Below, piece by piece: positions 26,681 through 36,130 of a DNA stretch of 64,000 nucleotides. The notes below the pieces were generated by a model. The model saw nothing but the letters and a program-made list of their open reading frames with translations. It ran no database searches and was not told the DNA's origin. How positions within the stretch are numbered: position 1 is the stretch's first letter; each line of letters begins with the position of its first letter. The position numbers were made by a program, and so were the translations under genes. Origin of the DNA: Oceanicoccus sagamiensis (GTDB taxonomy: Bacteria; Pseudomonadota; Gammaproteobacteria; Pseudomonadales; Dasaniaceae); assembly GCF_002117105.1 (NCBI RefSeq), contig NZ_CP019343.1, positions 4,092,001 through 4,156,000 of the forward strand. The letters are read 5' to 3'.

Positions 26681-27622
26681 TTATCCCACTGCCTTTGCCT
26701 GTAATTTTTCTAATTGATCGCCAATACCTCTAAGCCCTTGCAGGCCACCGGTATGAACAGCAACAATCCTTTTGCCTTTAAATTGGGCAGAATGTATTAA
26801 TTGATCATATAAACCGTAAAACATTTTTCCGGTATAGACCGGTTCAATTTGCAGGGTATTGGCCTGTTCAAATTGCTGGATAAAGTGAGCCAGCGACTGG
26901 TTTAGTTTGGCGTAACCGCCGCCGTGATAATCAAGCAGTATCTGCCAGTTATCCTTAGCGACACCCAACTGTTGTAAATAGGCCGTGACTTCATCATTAA
27001 GAAACTGCGCATTTTTTAGTACCGCCACACCTACCACCTGTTTGTTATCCGGCAGCGCAGCCGCTATACCCGCCAGAGTTGCCGCGGTACCACAGGGCAC
27101 TATCACCAGGTCATAGTTATCGTCCAGATGATGCTGAATATGGCCAACAATCTCCATACAACCTTTTACCCCTAAAAGATTACTGCCACCTTCAGGAATA
27201 ATAAAAGCGTCACTAAACTCAGCCTGTAATCTGGCGACAAAGTCTTTATCGTGTTTATTGCGGTATTGGCTGCGATCCAGAAAATGTAAATCCATACCAG
27301 CATCAACGGCATCTTGCAGTGTTGGGTTCAGGTTCGCTTCCATAGACTGTTCACCACGGATCAAACCGATGGTGCCAAAGCCATAATGCCTGCCCGCCAG
27401 GGCCAGTGCATGAATATGGTTGGAATAAGCACCACCAAAGCTCAATAGTCGTTGGTAACCATGACGCCGGGCGTAGTCTACATTGTGTTTTAGCTTAAAA
27501 TATTTATTGCCGGAGATAGGCGGAAAAAAACGATCCAGTCTTAAAATATTCAGCTCGACACCGGACGCTGCAAGGGCCGGGTCATCGATATATTGAATCG
27601 GAGAAAATGAGTGCAGGGTCAT
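26681..27622 (-). CDS. PLP-dependent D-cysteine desulfhydrase / ACC deaminase family enzyme
   Basis: The 313-aa protein belongs to the fold-type II PLP family of ACC deaminase and D-cysteine desulfhydrase: SGNKYFKLKHN with the PLP lysine (Lys40), SFGGAYSNHIHALA and the GCMEIV and CGTAATLAG phosphate loop. The family releases sulfide or ammonia plus pyruvate or 2-oxobutyrate. The residues that separate D-cysteine desulfhydrase from ACC deaminase cannot be assigned by eye; the desulfhydrase option is favoured by the adjacent rhodanese gene (inference). Confidence 0.85.
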   Translation of the reverse strand: MTLHSFSPIQYIDDPALAASGVELNILRLDRFFPPISGNKYFKLKHNVDYARRHGYQRLLSFGGAYSNHIHALALAGRHYGFGTIGLIRGEQSMEANLNPTLQDAVDAGMDLHFLDRSQYRNKHDKDFVARLQAEFSDAFIIPEGGSNLLGVKGCMEIVGHIQHHLDDNYDLVIVPCGTAATLAGIAAALPDNKQVVGVAVLKNAQFLNDEVTAYLQQLGVAKDNWQILLDYHGGGYAKLNQSLAHFIQQFEQANTLQIEPVYTGKMFYGLYDQLIHSAQFKGKRIVAVHTGGLQGLRGIGDQLEKLQAKAVG

Positions 27623-27628
27623 AAGCTA

Positions 27629-28675
27629 TCAGCTCGGCTCTCGGACTTTGATCAGTTCTGACAGCGCATTGGAGGCTCTATTGTGCTCAATACAGCGATC
27701 ACTTTCACCAACAATAAACCGGCCAGGGCGCTCAACTTTTGGTACCGACCTGGCGCAAAGCTGATTATTTTCCAAGACATGATTACATACCGGTAACTCA
27801 TAATGAGCCACCCAGCGCTGATAAAGTGCTTTATCCACTGAAGCTTTGGCCGCCACATAATTGACCGGGGACTCCAGATACTCGCTCATTTCTCGTAACG
27901 GGATGGTTAGATGATCAACCCCCGGATGATAGGCAACAAAGCTCACCCCATTCTCCGCCAGACGCTGTAGTACTCGATCACCACTGCCGTCGATTAACTG
28001 CTGTTTTTCCTGCCGTAACTGCGCTACCTCTTCGTTAAGGCGTTTGACCTGTTCGTCCCGATAAAATAATTCTACCTCGCGCATATCCAACATTTCTTTT
28101 AGCTCGGTTTTCGCCTCATCGAGCTTGGCTTTATATTCCAGTTCAAACCGCTCTTCCAGCAACAACAGCTGCTCTTGCTCGACCTCTTTGGCCTGCTCCA
28201 ACTCCTCCTGCACCCGTTCCCGCGCCTCGCTCATGGTGTGGGTTTGAGAAGCGAGTGTTTTCTTTAGCTGTAAGTTTCTATGCTTTTCTTCAGAAAATAA
28301 CTGCTTGGTGGACTCCAGGGTTTCACTGAGTAATGAACGCTCTTCGAGAAACTGCTGTTGCAGCTTATCTATATGGTCCTGAGTTTCAGATTTGAGTGCC
28401 GCAATACGTAATTTATGCTCTTCAATTAAAGCCCCACTGCGGGCTTTCAATTCCTGTTGGTATTTCTTTTTTAAGCGGGCTTCCAGTTCGGCCTTGCCCG
28501 CTTCCGTCTCTTTGGCAGAGGAATCAGTGCCACCGAGAATAGGCGGCTCAACAGCAGTATCCACCACCGCCAATCCGAGGCGATTACGGCGAATTGACTT
28601 AGCTAATAGAGTCAGGCTATTTAAATCACCAGAGTCCAGATTGGGGTCCCATAAGGCGCGCTGATGCCAGGACAC
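27629..28675 (-). CDS. Long coiled-coil protein with C-terminal cysteine-rich domain
   Basis: The 348-aa protein has a short N-terminal region (SWHQRALWDP, LLAKSIRRNRLGLAVVD), then a predicted coiled coil of about 150 residues (about 60-220, rich in E, K, Q, L) and a compact C-terminal domain with four potential zinc ligands (CNHVLENNQLC and CIEH). The start is a GTG with a weak ribosome site. I do not recognise a function. It ends 6 bases before the PLP enzyme gene and follows a 96-aa hypothetical gene, so these may form one operon. Confidence 0.65.
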   Translation of the reverse strand: MSWHQRALWDPNLDSGDLNSLTLLAKSIRRNRLGLAVVDTAVEPPILGGTDSSAKETEAGKAELEARLKKKYQQELKARSGALIEEHKLRIAALKSETQDHIDKLQQQFLEERSLLSETLESTKQLFSEEKHRNLQLKKTLASQTHTMSEARERVQEELEQAKEVEQEQLLLLEERFELEYKAKLDEAKTELKEMLDMREVELFYRDEQVKRLNEEVAQLRQEKQQLIDGSGDRVLQRLAENGVSFVAYHPGVDHLTIPLREMSEYLESPVNYVAAKASVDKALYQRWVAHYELPVCNHVLENNQLCARSVPKVERPGRFIVGESDRCIEHNRASNALSELIKVREPS

Positions 28676-28716
28676 AGAACACTGACTGCGGCAGGCCAGT
28701 TTGATGGGGCCTGCCC

Positions 28717-29007
28717 CTAAATCAGGCCCGGGCCCGCGGTATCGACCAGGTGTTGTAAAGGAATATTCCAGGATTTATCGACATAGCCACTGGCATCAAA
28801 GTCGAGGGTGAAAAAGACGGCAGCGGTAATCTGTAGCTGGCTATTGATTCTTAGAAACGCGGCTTTACTGGTGCTGCTCTTAAACTCTTCAATACCCACC
28901 ACATGGTCGAGAATAGCTTCAAATTCCGGGTACAGCATTTCCTTGACGACAATCGTGCCATTGTCCTCAAGAAAGACTACTGCATCACTGCTGATACCCT
29001 GATTCAT
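28717..29007 (-). CDS. Conserved-looking small hypothetical protein (96 aa)
   Basis: This soluble 96-aa protein has no signal peptide or membrane span and contains alternating hydrophobic and charged residues (AAFLRINSQLQITAAVFFTLDF) suggesting a small alpha/beta fold. It precedes the coiled-coil gene by 41 bp on the same strand. No family recognised. The real coding status is supported by its placement, an ATG start and good codon use, not by homology. Confidence 0.6.
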   Translation of the reverse strand: MNQGISSDAVVFLEDNGTIVVKEMLYPEFEAILDHVVGIEEFKSSTSKAAFLRINSQLQITAAVFFTLDFDASGYVDKSWNIPLQHLVDTAGPGLI

Positions 29008-29290
29008 CTGTAAACCTTTTACTCAGCCTGGCTCTCGGCTGAGCCGCATCAATTAGTTGAAGAATAGACCCTGCTGCCTATTTCTCAAAGTGTATGCGAA
29101 AAGTATCTTAGTGATGTGACCGACTCTACAGTTCCTGAGGAACCGGGTCTAAAATAGCGTTTGCGGACGGCTAACACAGGGATAAGGGTGGCAAAGGCTT
29201 TGATCAAGAGTTTCAGGCCAGCCCCTATACACTGCCCCGACACGAATATTCATCTGGCGACACCGAGGCTCTAACACCACGAATATGGCT
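29008..29290. other. Gene-free 283-bp gap
   Basis: It separates the housekeeping side from the catabolic operon. Two stem-loops are visible: CTCAGCC-N8-GGCTGAG at 29022-29043 and GTTCC-N3-GGAAC at 29131-29143. Neither is followed by a T tract on the minus strand, so neither is called a terminator. No other gene seen. Confidence 0.4.
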
Positions 29291-30687
29291 TTAGTCTACC
29301 CAAACACCCTCTTTACGGAGGTCCTCAAGCGTTAATTCCAGCCCCTTACGCATAGCTGCAACCAGGTCATCCACCTGAGTTTTGCTGATAATCAGAGGGG
29401 GCGAAATAATACAGACATTAATAAACGGTCTCACCAATAAACCAAACTGATGGCAATACTCATCCACCATGGCGCCGATGGCATAGTCCTTCTCTAACAA
29501 GTCATCTTCGCTGCCACGGTGCCCTTTTAAGGTCATTTCTACCGCCGCCATCAGCCCGGCACCCCTTACATCCCCCACCAATGGGATATCCATCAGGGTA
29601 CGCAGCTGCTGTTGAAAATAAGGGCCAACATCATGGACATGATCGAGCAGCTTTTCGTTTTCTATAATATCCCAGCTAGCTAGCGCTGCTGCGCAGGACA
29701 CCGGGTTACCCGACCAGGTATAACCATTTGAATAAATATTGCCCTTGGCATTATCACCGGTGATGGTCGCCATCAGCTGTTCTGAAACCGCATAACCGCC
29801 CATCGGTACATAGCCTGAGGTAATACCTTTGGCAAAGGTAATAATATCCGGCGTAATACCAAACACTTCTTCGGAGGCAAACCAATGACCGAGGCGACCA
29901 AAGGCGGTAACCACTTCATCGGCGATATAAATAATATCGTAGCGCTTAACCAGCTCCCAGCAACGGCGGTTATAGTTGGCAGGCGGCACAATCACACCAC
30001 CGGACCCCATCACAGGCTCAGCAATAAAACACATCACATTCTCAGGGCCCAGTTCGAGAATTTTATCCTCCAACTCCTGCACTAACTGGTCACAGAATTG
30101 CTCTTCAGTTAAAGTGTCATCATGGTAAAAAGCACAGGGCACACTTAAAAAGTGCACGGTATCTTGCAGGGTATCCATCGCCGTTTTATCACGTTCTTTA
30201 CCGGTTACCGAAGCGGATAAAAAAGTGCTGCCATGATAAGCATGATCGCGAGACAGGATATGTTTGCGCTGTGGCTGGCCTTTTATATTGTTCGCCAACT
30301 GGCATAAACGCAGCGCCGAATCGACCGCGGTAGAACCACCGGTAGTAAAAAAGATACGGTTTAAATCACCGGGGTTTTGGCAGCAATACGCTGGGCCAGT
30401 TCGGTTTCTTTATTGTTAATAACAGTAAAAGAAGTGGCATAGCCCAACGTCATAATTTGCTCTGCCACCGCATCGGCAATTTCCCGACGACCATAGCCGG
30501 TTTGCATACACCACATCCCTGCAGGGCCATCGAGTAATTTATTACCATCGGCATCATAAATATACGCACCCTCACCTTTGACGATCACTGAGGTCGAGTC
30601 ATCGTCCCCCAGCGCCGGGAGGTCACCCCAAGGGTGCAGTAAGTGCTGATTAAACAAGCCGCGATGTTTATCCGTTTCTGTACTCAT
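29291..30687 (-). pseudogene. Class III aminotransferase (SpuC/omega-transaminase-like), frameshifted
   Basis: Two frames together encode one PLP class III aminotransferase. The upstream part (to the stop at 30361) starts MSTETDKHRGLFNQHLLHP and ends ELAQRIAAKTPVI; the downstream part resumes as GDLNRIFFTTGGSTAVDSAL and continues through ADEVVTAFGRLGHWF and TFAKGITSGYVPMGG with the PLP lysine. Reading AAA-ACC-CC then GGT-GAT shows one base missing in the CCCC run near 30371-30376. The whole length fits the family, and everything else looks intact, so this is either a recent loss or a sequence error. The ATG at 30687 overlaps the Rieske stop as ATGA. The role is inferred as transamination of a terminal amino group with pyruvate or 2-oxoglutarate. 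Confidence 0.85.
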
Positions 30688-31934
30688 GGTTGCAGGGCAT
30701 CCAGATACCAATCCACAAACTCAATACAGATGGCTTCAAATTCAGGGTGATAGGGACCCGGCTCAAAAAAGTGGGAGTTAACCCCTTCATTATTACGCAG
30801 GATAATATATTCATCTTCGAGGCTGGTATGGTGCCATAACCAACTGACCTCTTCCTTGTTATAGTCCTTGCCCTCTTCGGCGTCGCCATTGACAAACCAC
30901 ACCACTTCCATATCCGTTTGGGTAATACCGCGGGGAATAAAACGGTAGAGCACACAGTGGTCTGGATAGTTCAGCATAAACGTTAGCGGGCCAAGCTGGA
31001 AATCTCCGGCGCCGCCATCATAGCCTTTAATGTTTCCCATTAAAGGCGCAACCGCTTGCCCGGTTTCGCTACCGGTTAAGTAACCGTCATATAAGGCATA
31101 ACGGCTGGTATAGAGGCAGGCGCCAAACTCTTCCGCGCCTTTGTAGATCGACCAATATTCGCCCTCAATACCAGGCACACCGGTCACTTCTGCGGCCCGT
31201 GCCAGCATCGCTGTATTGATCGGCTCTACCGTGGCTTCCAGCTCACGCAGGGTATGCATTTTGGCATAGCTGCGGTGAGAGGTGGCACAGTGATAACACT
31301 CCAAATAATTTTCTAGCACCAGCTTCCAGTTGGCATCAACCTGATAGGTATGGCGATGGGCAATTTTTGCATTCGGTAAATCGTAGGCGCCCAGCTGCGT
31401 TTGAATATTGGCGAGGATGGGCTTATAAGAGGCGGCATTGACATCGCAATTAATAAATATCAGCCCCTCAAACACACAGACTTGTACTTGCTTGAGCCCA
31501 TAACAATCGGGATCAAAGCCTTCTTTCATTTCCATATGACGGGCAGCTTTTAAGCTACCATCCGTATTATAAACCCAGCCATGATAAGGGCAGACAAAGG
31601 TCTTGCGATGACCGGATGCCTCTTCCGCCACCCTGGCACCGCGGTGACGACAAATATTTAAGGAACCGTGAATCTCACCGCTCTCAGCGCGAGAAATAAT
31701 GATCGAGTCCTCACCCAAATCAAATAGAAAATAATCGCCCTGCTCTTTTACCTGACTAATATGCCCGGCATATAACCAGCTTTTATAGATTATCTTTTTT
31801 AGTTCAGTTTGATAGGTCACATGGGAGCGATAAAAATACGGGTCAATAGCAAAGCCAGGCTGTTGTTGCTGCTGCTTCGCCATCGACTGCATTTTTTCGA
31901 CGCTATCATCGACTTGAGTGGCTATAAATTTCAT
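30684..31934 (-). CDS. Rieske non-heme iron oxygenase, alpha subunit
   Basis: The 416-aa protein has an N-terminal Rieske domain with the [2Fe-2S] ligands Cys95/His97 and Cys115/His118 (CRHRGA...CPYHGW) and a catalytic domain with the mononuclear-iron histidines His215 and His220 (NYLECYHCATSH). This is the GbcA/CntA/stachydrine-demethylase type of alpha subunit, whose known members often cleave N-methyl or quaternary amines, and the context agrees (inference). No reductase or beta subunit is in the operon, so electrons must come from elsewhere. The stop overlaps the next ATG. Confidence 0.92.
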   Translation of the reverse strand: MKFIATQVDDSVEKMQSMAKQQQQQPGFAIDPYFYRSHVTYQTELKKIIYKSWLYAGHISQVKEQGDYFLFDLGEDSIIISRAESGEIHGSLNICRHRGARVAEEASGHRKTFVCPYHGWVYNTDGSLKAARHMEMKEGFDPDCYGLKQVQVCVFEGLIFINCDVNAASYKPILANIQTQLGAYDLPNAKIAHRHTYQVDANWKLVLENYLECYHCATSHRSYAKMHTLRELEATVEPINTAMLARAAEVTGVPGIEGEYWSIYKGAEEFGACLYTSRYALYDGYLTGSETGQAVAPLMGNIKGYDGGAGDFQLGPLTFMLNYPDHCVLYRFIPRGITQTDMEVVWFVNGDAEEGKDYNKEEVSWLWHHTSLEDEYIILRNNEGVNSHFFEPGPYHPEFEAICIEFVDWYLDALQP

Positions 31935-31961
31935 AAGCTTAACCTAACCTTTGCTCAGCAA

Positions 31962-33353
31962 TCAGACGGCCCGTAAATAATATTGATAATCCAGCGGATT
32001 AACTTGTGCATGATAGTCGTCACACTCAGCCTGTTTAACCAGACTATAAATACCGTGATACTGCTCACCCAAATACTTAGGCAGCAACTGGCTGTGCTTA
32101 AAGGCTTGCAGCGCCGCATCCCAACGGACAGGCAGCGTAATCGCCTCTTCAGTCATCATTGTCCCTTCTTCCACCATCGCACCCGGATCACACTGCTGGG
32201 TTAAACCATGATGAATACCCGCCAGCAAGCTGGCCATCACTAAATAGGGGTTGGCATCGGCACCAGCTACACGGTGCTCAATACGCATATCCTTGGCACC
32301 CGAGACCGGTATCCGCAATGACATAGCGCGATGGTTATAGCCCCAGATAGGGCTTAGCGGCGCAAAGTTGCCGGGCCGTAAACGACGATAGGAATTAGCA
32401 TTGGGGGAATAAATCGCCATAGCATCTGCCATGATTTCTGCCAGGCCACCCACAGCATGGCGCATTTTTTCTGACACCGGCGGCACTTGCTGCGACGCAG
32501 TATCCGCAAAAATATTATTGCCCTGCTGGTCATATAAGCTGATATGAATATGCAAACCGCAGCCGGCAATATCCGCAAAGGGTTTGGCCATAAAGCTGGC
32601 TCCGACACCCTGGGCACGGGCACAGCCTTTAATCAGGCGCTTAAACATAACGCCCTGATCACAAGCCGCCAGTACATCATCATTATGATGAAGGTTGATC
32701 TCTAACTGCCCCGGGGAAAATTCTGACAACACGGTAGTCATGGGCAGGTTTTGGGCTTTAGCAGCGTCTTTTACCGCACTTAAAAACTCATCCTGATCCC
32801 ATAAATCTTCCATCATGCCGTACTGAATACCTTGCTGACGTAAAGCGCTACCCGGCACTGCAGGCAGTAGTGGCTGCGGTAAACCGTCATCACCTGTTTC
32901 GATTAAATAGAACTCGGTTTCGGTGGCCACCACAGGTTTAAGACCCATGGCGGTTAAGGGCTCTAATGCCCGCTGCAGAATATTCCGCGGATCAAAATAA
33001 CAAATATCACCGTTCAGCTCGCGCAGACCGGCAATCACTTGTGCCGGCCTTGACCTTAACCAAGGTACCGGGGCCAGAGTGCCAGCAATCGGATAGATAA
33101 TTTTATCCGGGTCACCATCGCCCATACCATAACCCAACTCATCCGGTACATCGCCATGGCTATTCATCAGGTTAGATGACGCAGGACTTTTTAAGCCTTT
33201 GGTGAAGAAGGTTTCAAATTCTTCCCGAGGAATGCGCTTGCCCCGTAAAATACCGTTAATATCCGGCGAGAGCACTTCCATCATTTCCGTATCTGGATAT
33301 AAGGCCAAAAACGCATTTAGCTCATCGAGGGTAGCTGCATCGCCATAATTCAT
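31962..33353 (-). CDS. Glutamine-synthetase-family gamma-glutamyl amide ligase (PuuA/GlnT-like)
   Basis: The 463-aa protein carries GS motifs: EFSPGQLEINLHHND for metal and glutamate binding, CGLHIHISLYD with ATP-site histidine and RIEHRVAGADANPYL near the C-terminus. It is shorter and more divergent than GlnA and belongs to the group of gamma-glutamylputrescine synthetase and gamma-glutamylmethylamide synthetase. With an amine importer and an aldehyde dehydrogenase nearby, gamma-glutamylation of an amine is a reasonable inference, but no PuuD-like hydrolase is present. It lies 9 bases after the GcvT-like gene with an AGGA ribosome site. Confidence 0.88.
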   Translation of the reverse strand: MNYGDAATLDELNAFLALYPDTEMMEVLSPDINGILRGKRIPREEFETFFTKGLKSPASSNLMNSHGDVPDELGYGMGDGDPDKIIYPIAGTLAPVPWLRSRPAQVIAGLRELNGDICYFDPRNILQRALEPLTAMGLKPVVATETEFYLIETGDDGLPQPLLPAVPGSALRQQGIQYGMMEDLWDQDEFLSAVKDAAKAQNLPMTTVLSEFSPGQLEINLHHNDDVLAACDQGVMFKRLIKGCARAQGVGASFMAKPFADIAGCGLHIHISLYDQQGNNIFADTASQQVPPVSEKMRHAVGGLAEIMADAMAIYSPNANSYRRLRPGNFAPLSPIWGYNHRAMSLRIPVSGAKDMRIEHRVAGADANPYLVMASLLAGIHHGLTQQCDPGAMVEEGTMMTEEAITLPVRWDAALQAFKHSQLLPKYLGEQYHGIYSLVKQAECDDYHAQVNPLDYQYYLRAV

Positions 33354-33362
33354 TATGATGTC

Positions 33363-34562
33363 CTAATAATTAGGGGCAGGCGTCTGACGCCTGCGTTCTG
33401 GGTTAAACACCGGGCTATCTATCACTTTGCACGGTGCCAATACTTTAGTCCAATGCAGCTCCCGCTGGTAATAAATCTCAGCGGTTAATAGCTGGCCACT
33501 CTGACCATACTGTGCTTCCACCTGAGCAAACGCTATATTGGATTTTGCCGTTGGGCACCAGGCTGCTGAAGTGACAGTGCCTACCTGTTTACCATTATGA
33601 AGAATAAAGGAATTTTCCGCAGGCTTATTACCATCAACATCCAGCAATACAAATTTATACCGTGAGCCGTTTTGCTTTTCTCTTAGCAAGGCTTTACGCC
33701 CATTAAAAACAGGCTTGCTTAAATCGACCAACCAATCCAACCCCAATTCAAAAGGTGAGCGAGAACGACCGTTGCGTACCGCATCTTCAGCGGGGATAAA
33801 ATCAACACCGGCCTGGATAAAGCCGGTTTCTATTCTAGCCAAATCCAGTGCATGGGTGCCAAAGGGTTTTAACATATAGTCTTTGCCAGCGGCGAATAAA
33901 GCATCCCACAGCGCCTCGGCCTGTTCCGGACAAATCCATAATTCATAACCCAGGTCACCGGTAAAACCGGTTCGGCTAACCATCAAGTCAACCCCATTAA
34001 ACTCAAAATGGGTCAGACCAAAGGGTTTGAGGTTTTCCAGACCGTCTAAGCCCATGGCCCGCAAGGTCGCACAGGAAGTTGGCCCCTGCACGGCTAAAGC
34101 GGCAACTTCATGGGTTTCATCAACAATAGACACATCAAAACCCATTGCCGACCAGCACAGCCAATCCATCGCTCGGGTATAGGAGCACAATCGATAATCA
34201 TTATCTGCCAAACGGAAAATGGTGCCGTCATCCATCACCTGGCCTTCATCATTGCACCAAATGGTATAGGCCACCCGCCCTACTTTAATCTTGCGCATAT
34301 CACGCGTCACCAGGCGATTTAAAAATGCCTCAGCATCCGGACCGGTAATGCGGTATTTGGTCATTGGGGTAAGATCAAATACACCCGCAGTGCTGCGAAT
34401 AGCAAAATATTCCAGCTCCACATCGGTATAGGCCGTTGGAGTGGTATACCCCTTCCAACTATCCCAGGCATTTAATTCGTTGGCCGCCACCACCCTGGAG
34501 TGAAAGGGTGTGGTTAGCATCATGGTTTCATTATGCGCAACCAGACTACGTTGTTCACTCAT
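33363..34562 (-). CDS. GcvT-like THF-dependent aminomethyltransferase / demethylase
   Basis: The 399-aa protein has the GcvT fold: an N-terminal region (FHSRVVAANELNAWDSWKGY), the folate-binding VFDLTPMTKYRITGPDAEAF, VSRTGFTGDLGYELW with the conserved Asp region, and GTHALDLARIETG, then a C-terminal barrel (KQVGTVTSAAWCPTAKSN). Relatives include GcvT, DmdA and the C-terminal parts of sarcosine and dimethylglycine dehydrogenases, which pass a methyl or methylene unit to THF. Placement with a Rieske oxygenase and flavin oxidoreductases suggests capture of a C1 unit from an N-methyl or methoxy-type substrate (inference). Start overlaps the upstream stop as ATGA. Confidence 0.9.
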   Translation of the reverse strand: MSEQRSLVAHNETMMLTTPFHSRVVAANELNAWDSWKGYTTPTAYTDVELEYFAIRSTAGVFDLTPMTKYRITGPDAEAFLNRLVTRDMRKIKVGRVAYTIWCNDEGQVMDDGTIFRLADNDYRLCSYTRAMDWLCWSAMGFDVSIVDETHEVAALAVQGPTSCATLRAMGLDGLENLKPFGLTHFEFNGVDLMVSRTGFTGDLGYELWICPEQAEALWDALFAAGKDYMLKPFGTHALDLARIETGFIQAGVDFIPAEDAVRNGRSRSPFELGLDWLVDLSKPVFNGRKALLREKQNGSRYKFVLLDVDGNKPAENSFILHNGKQVGTVTSAAWCPTAKSNIAFAQVEAQYGQSGQLLTAEIYYQRELHWTKVLAPCKVIDSPVFNPERRRQTPAPNY

Positions 34563-36130
34563 GCTGGCTTACCTCGCTTAATCATTTCTTTGGCAGCATT
34601 GCGCCCTGCCAGCCCCATCACACCACCACCGGGGTGGGCACCCGCGCCACATAAAAACAGGCCTTCGATATCAGTGGCATATTGCGTTGCACCGGGGAAA
34701 GGCCGCATCATCATAATTTGGTCCAGGCTGATTTCACCGTGATGCCAATGACCACCGCTCATATTAAATTCGCTGGCAAGATCCTGCGGAGTTAGTAGCT
34801 CGCTGGCGATAATTAACTCTTTCAGCTGCGGCGCATATTCGGCAATACGATCAATCACTAACTGCTCAAATTGCTGTTTAGTCTCTGCGTTCCATCCCTG
34901 TTTTAAATCATAGGGGGCAAACTGCACAATCACTGACAACACATGTTTTCCCGCCGGTGCCAGGCTTGAGTCATGTACTGTGGGTATACTGATATCAATG
35001 GCTGGCGCCTCGGAAAACTCACCGTATTTTGCGTGATTAAACGCCTTCTCAATATAATTCATGGTGGGTGCAATCACTAAGCGATGGCCACTATCGCCGG
35101 CAGAAACACCGCTAAACTCCGGCAAACCATCCAGCGCCAAATGCAGCTTGGCGGCATTGCCCTGCATACGAATATTATGTACACGGCGCACCGTTCCGGT
35201 TTCAATATTGGTTCTGCCCACCAACTCGTTAAAGGTGGTTTTAGGGTCAGCATTGGAAACCACTCGCGCCGCCTGAATCACTTCACCTGAGCTTAGCGTC
35301 ACACCGCTGGCACGACTGGCATCGAGATTAATGGTGTCGACTCTGGCGCCGGTACGAATTTCAACACCAGCCGCTGTTGCTGCGTTAGCCAAAGCCTTGC
35401 CAACGCCTCCCATACCGCCTTTAACCACGGCAGGGCCATTAAAGCCATAGATATCACCCACCCGACGATATAAATAACCAAAGACAGTATTGGGTGAGCG
35501 TGGCCCCATATGGGAACCCAATACACCGTCCAGTGATAAGGCGGCTTTTAACAACTCATTATCAAAGTTTTCTTCCATCACATCGTACATGTTGATTAAC
35601 GCAATACGTAGCAAATCACTCATATCGGCCTTGCCCAGCATTTTCATGCCCAACCCTAACTGCACCAACGTTAATCGGTCAGTCAGGTTATTTTCAACCA
35701 ATTTGGGTGCACGACGTTTAAAGGCTGTGGCCAGTAATTTGGCAAATTTTAGCGTTTGTTGATGGAAGCGGTGATAGGCAACTTTGTCCTGCTCGGAAAG
35801 ATCGGCACCCTCTATATCGGGCCCCGTAATCGTAATATGATTGCCTGCCGGGTCCAGAGCTATGGTATTCAGGTCTCTGGCGGCTAATTCCAGGCCGTGC
35901 CTTTCGAGCCTCAGATCATCGCTAACCTGGGGGTTGAGTTGGGTTAACCAGTGAGCACAAGCCGATACCGAAAAACCCTCTGCAAAGGGCCGGGTCGCGG
36001 AGGCTCCGCCAATGACATCATTGGCCTCTAACACCAGCACTTTGTTGCCCGCCTTGGCTAGATAGGTAGCGCAGACCAAGCCATTGTGGCCGCCACCAAT
36101 AATTACGGCATCCCATTGTTGATCAGTCAT
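34559..36130 (-). CDS. FAD-dependent amine oxidase / phytoene-dehydrogenase-like oxidoreductase (second copy)
   Basis: The 523-aa COG1233-type protein has the FAD dinucleotide motif DAVIIGGGHNGLVCATYLAKAG at the start, an ADP-ribose GGAS segment, and the C-terminal FLCGAGAHPGGGVMGLAGRN FAD motif. It is a paralogue of the preceding gene. I chose the ATG at 36130 because AGGAGG lies 8 bases upstream; a nearer ATG at 36136 leaves too little spacing. It overlaps the upstream gene by 8 bases, so the two are translationally coupled. The substrate is unknown; oxidation of an amine or a C-C bond are both possible. Confidence 0.88.
   Translation of the reverse strand: MTDQQWDAVIIGGGHNGLVCATYLAKAGNKVLVLEANDVIGGASATRPFAEGFSVSACAHWLTQLNPQVSDDLRLERHGLELAARDLNTIALDPAGNHITITGPDIEGADLSEQDKVAYHRFHQQTLKFAKLLATAFKRRAPKLVENNLTDRLTLVQLGLGMKMLGKADMSDLLRIALINMYDVMEENFDNELLKAALSLDGVLGSHMGPRSPNTVFGYLYRRVGDIYGFNGPAVVKGGMGGVGKALANAATAAGVEIRTGARVDTINLDASRASGVTLSSGEVIQAARVVSNADPKTTFNELVGRTNIETGTVRRVHNIRMQGNAAKLHLALDGLPEFSGVSAGDSGHRLVIAPTMNYIEKAFNHAKYGEFSEAPAIDISIPTVHDSSLAPAGKHVLSVIVQFAPYDLKQGWNAETKQQFEQLVIDRIAEYAPQLKELIIASELLTPQDLASEFNMSGGHWHHGEISLDQIMMMRPFPGATQYATDIEGLFLCGAGAHPGGGVMGLAGRNAAKEMIKRGKPA

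Noticed and set aside
29131-29143. Hairpin GTTCC-N3-GGAAC as a terminator of the catabolic operon
   Set aside because: Short stem and no T tract on the minus strand.
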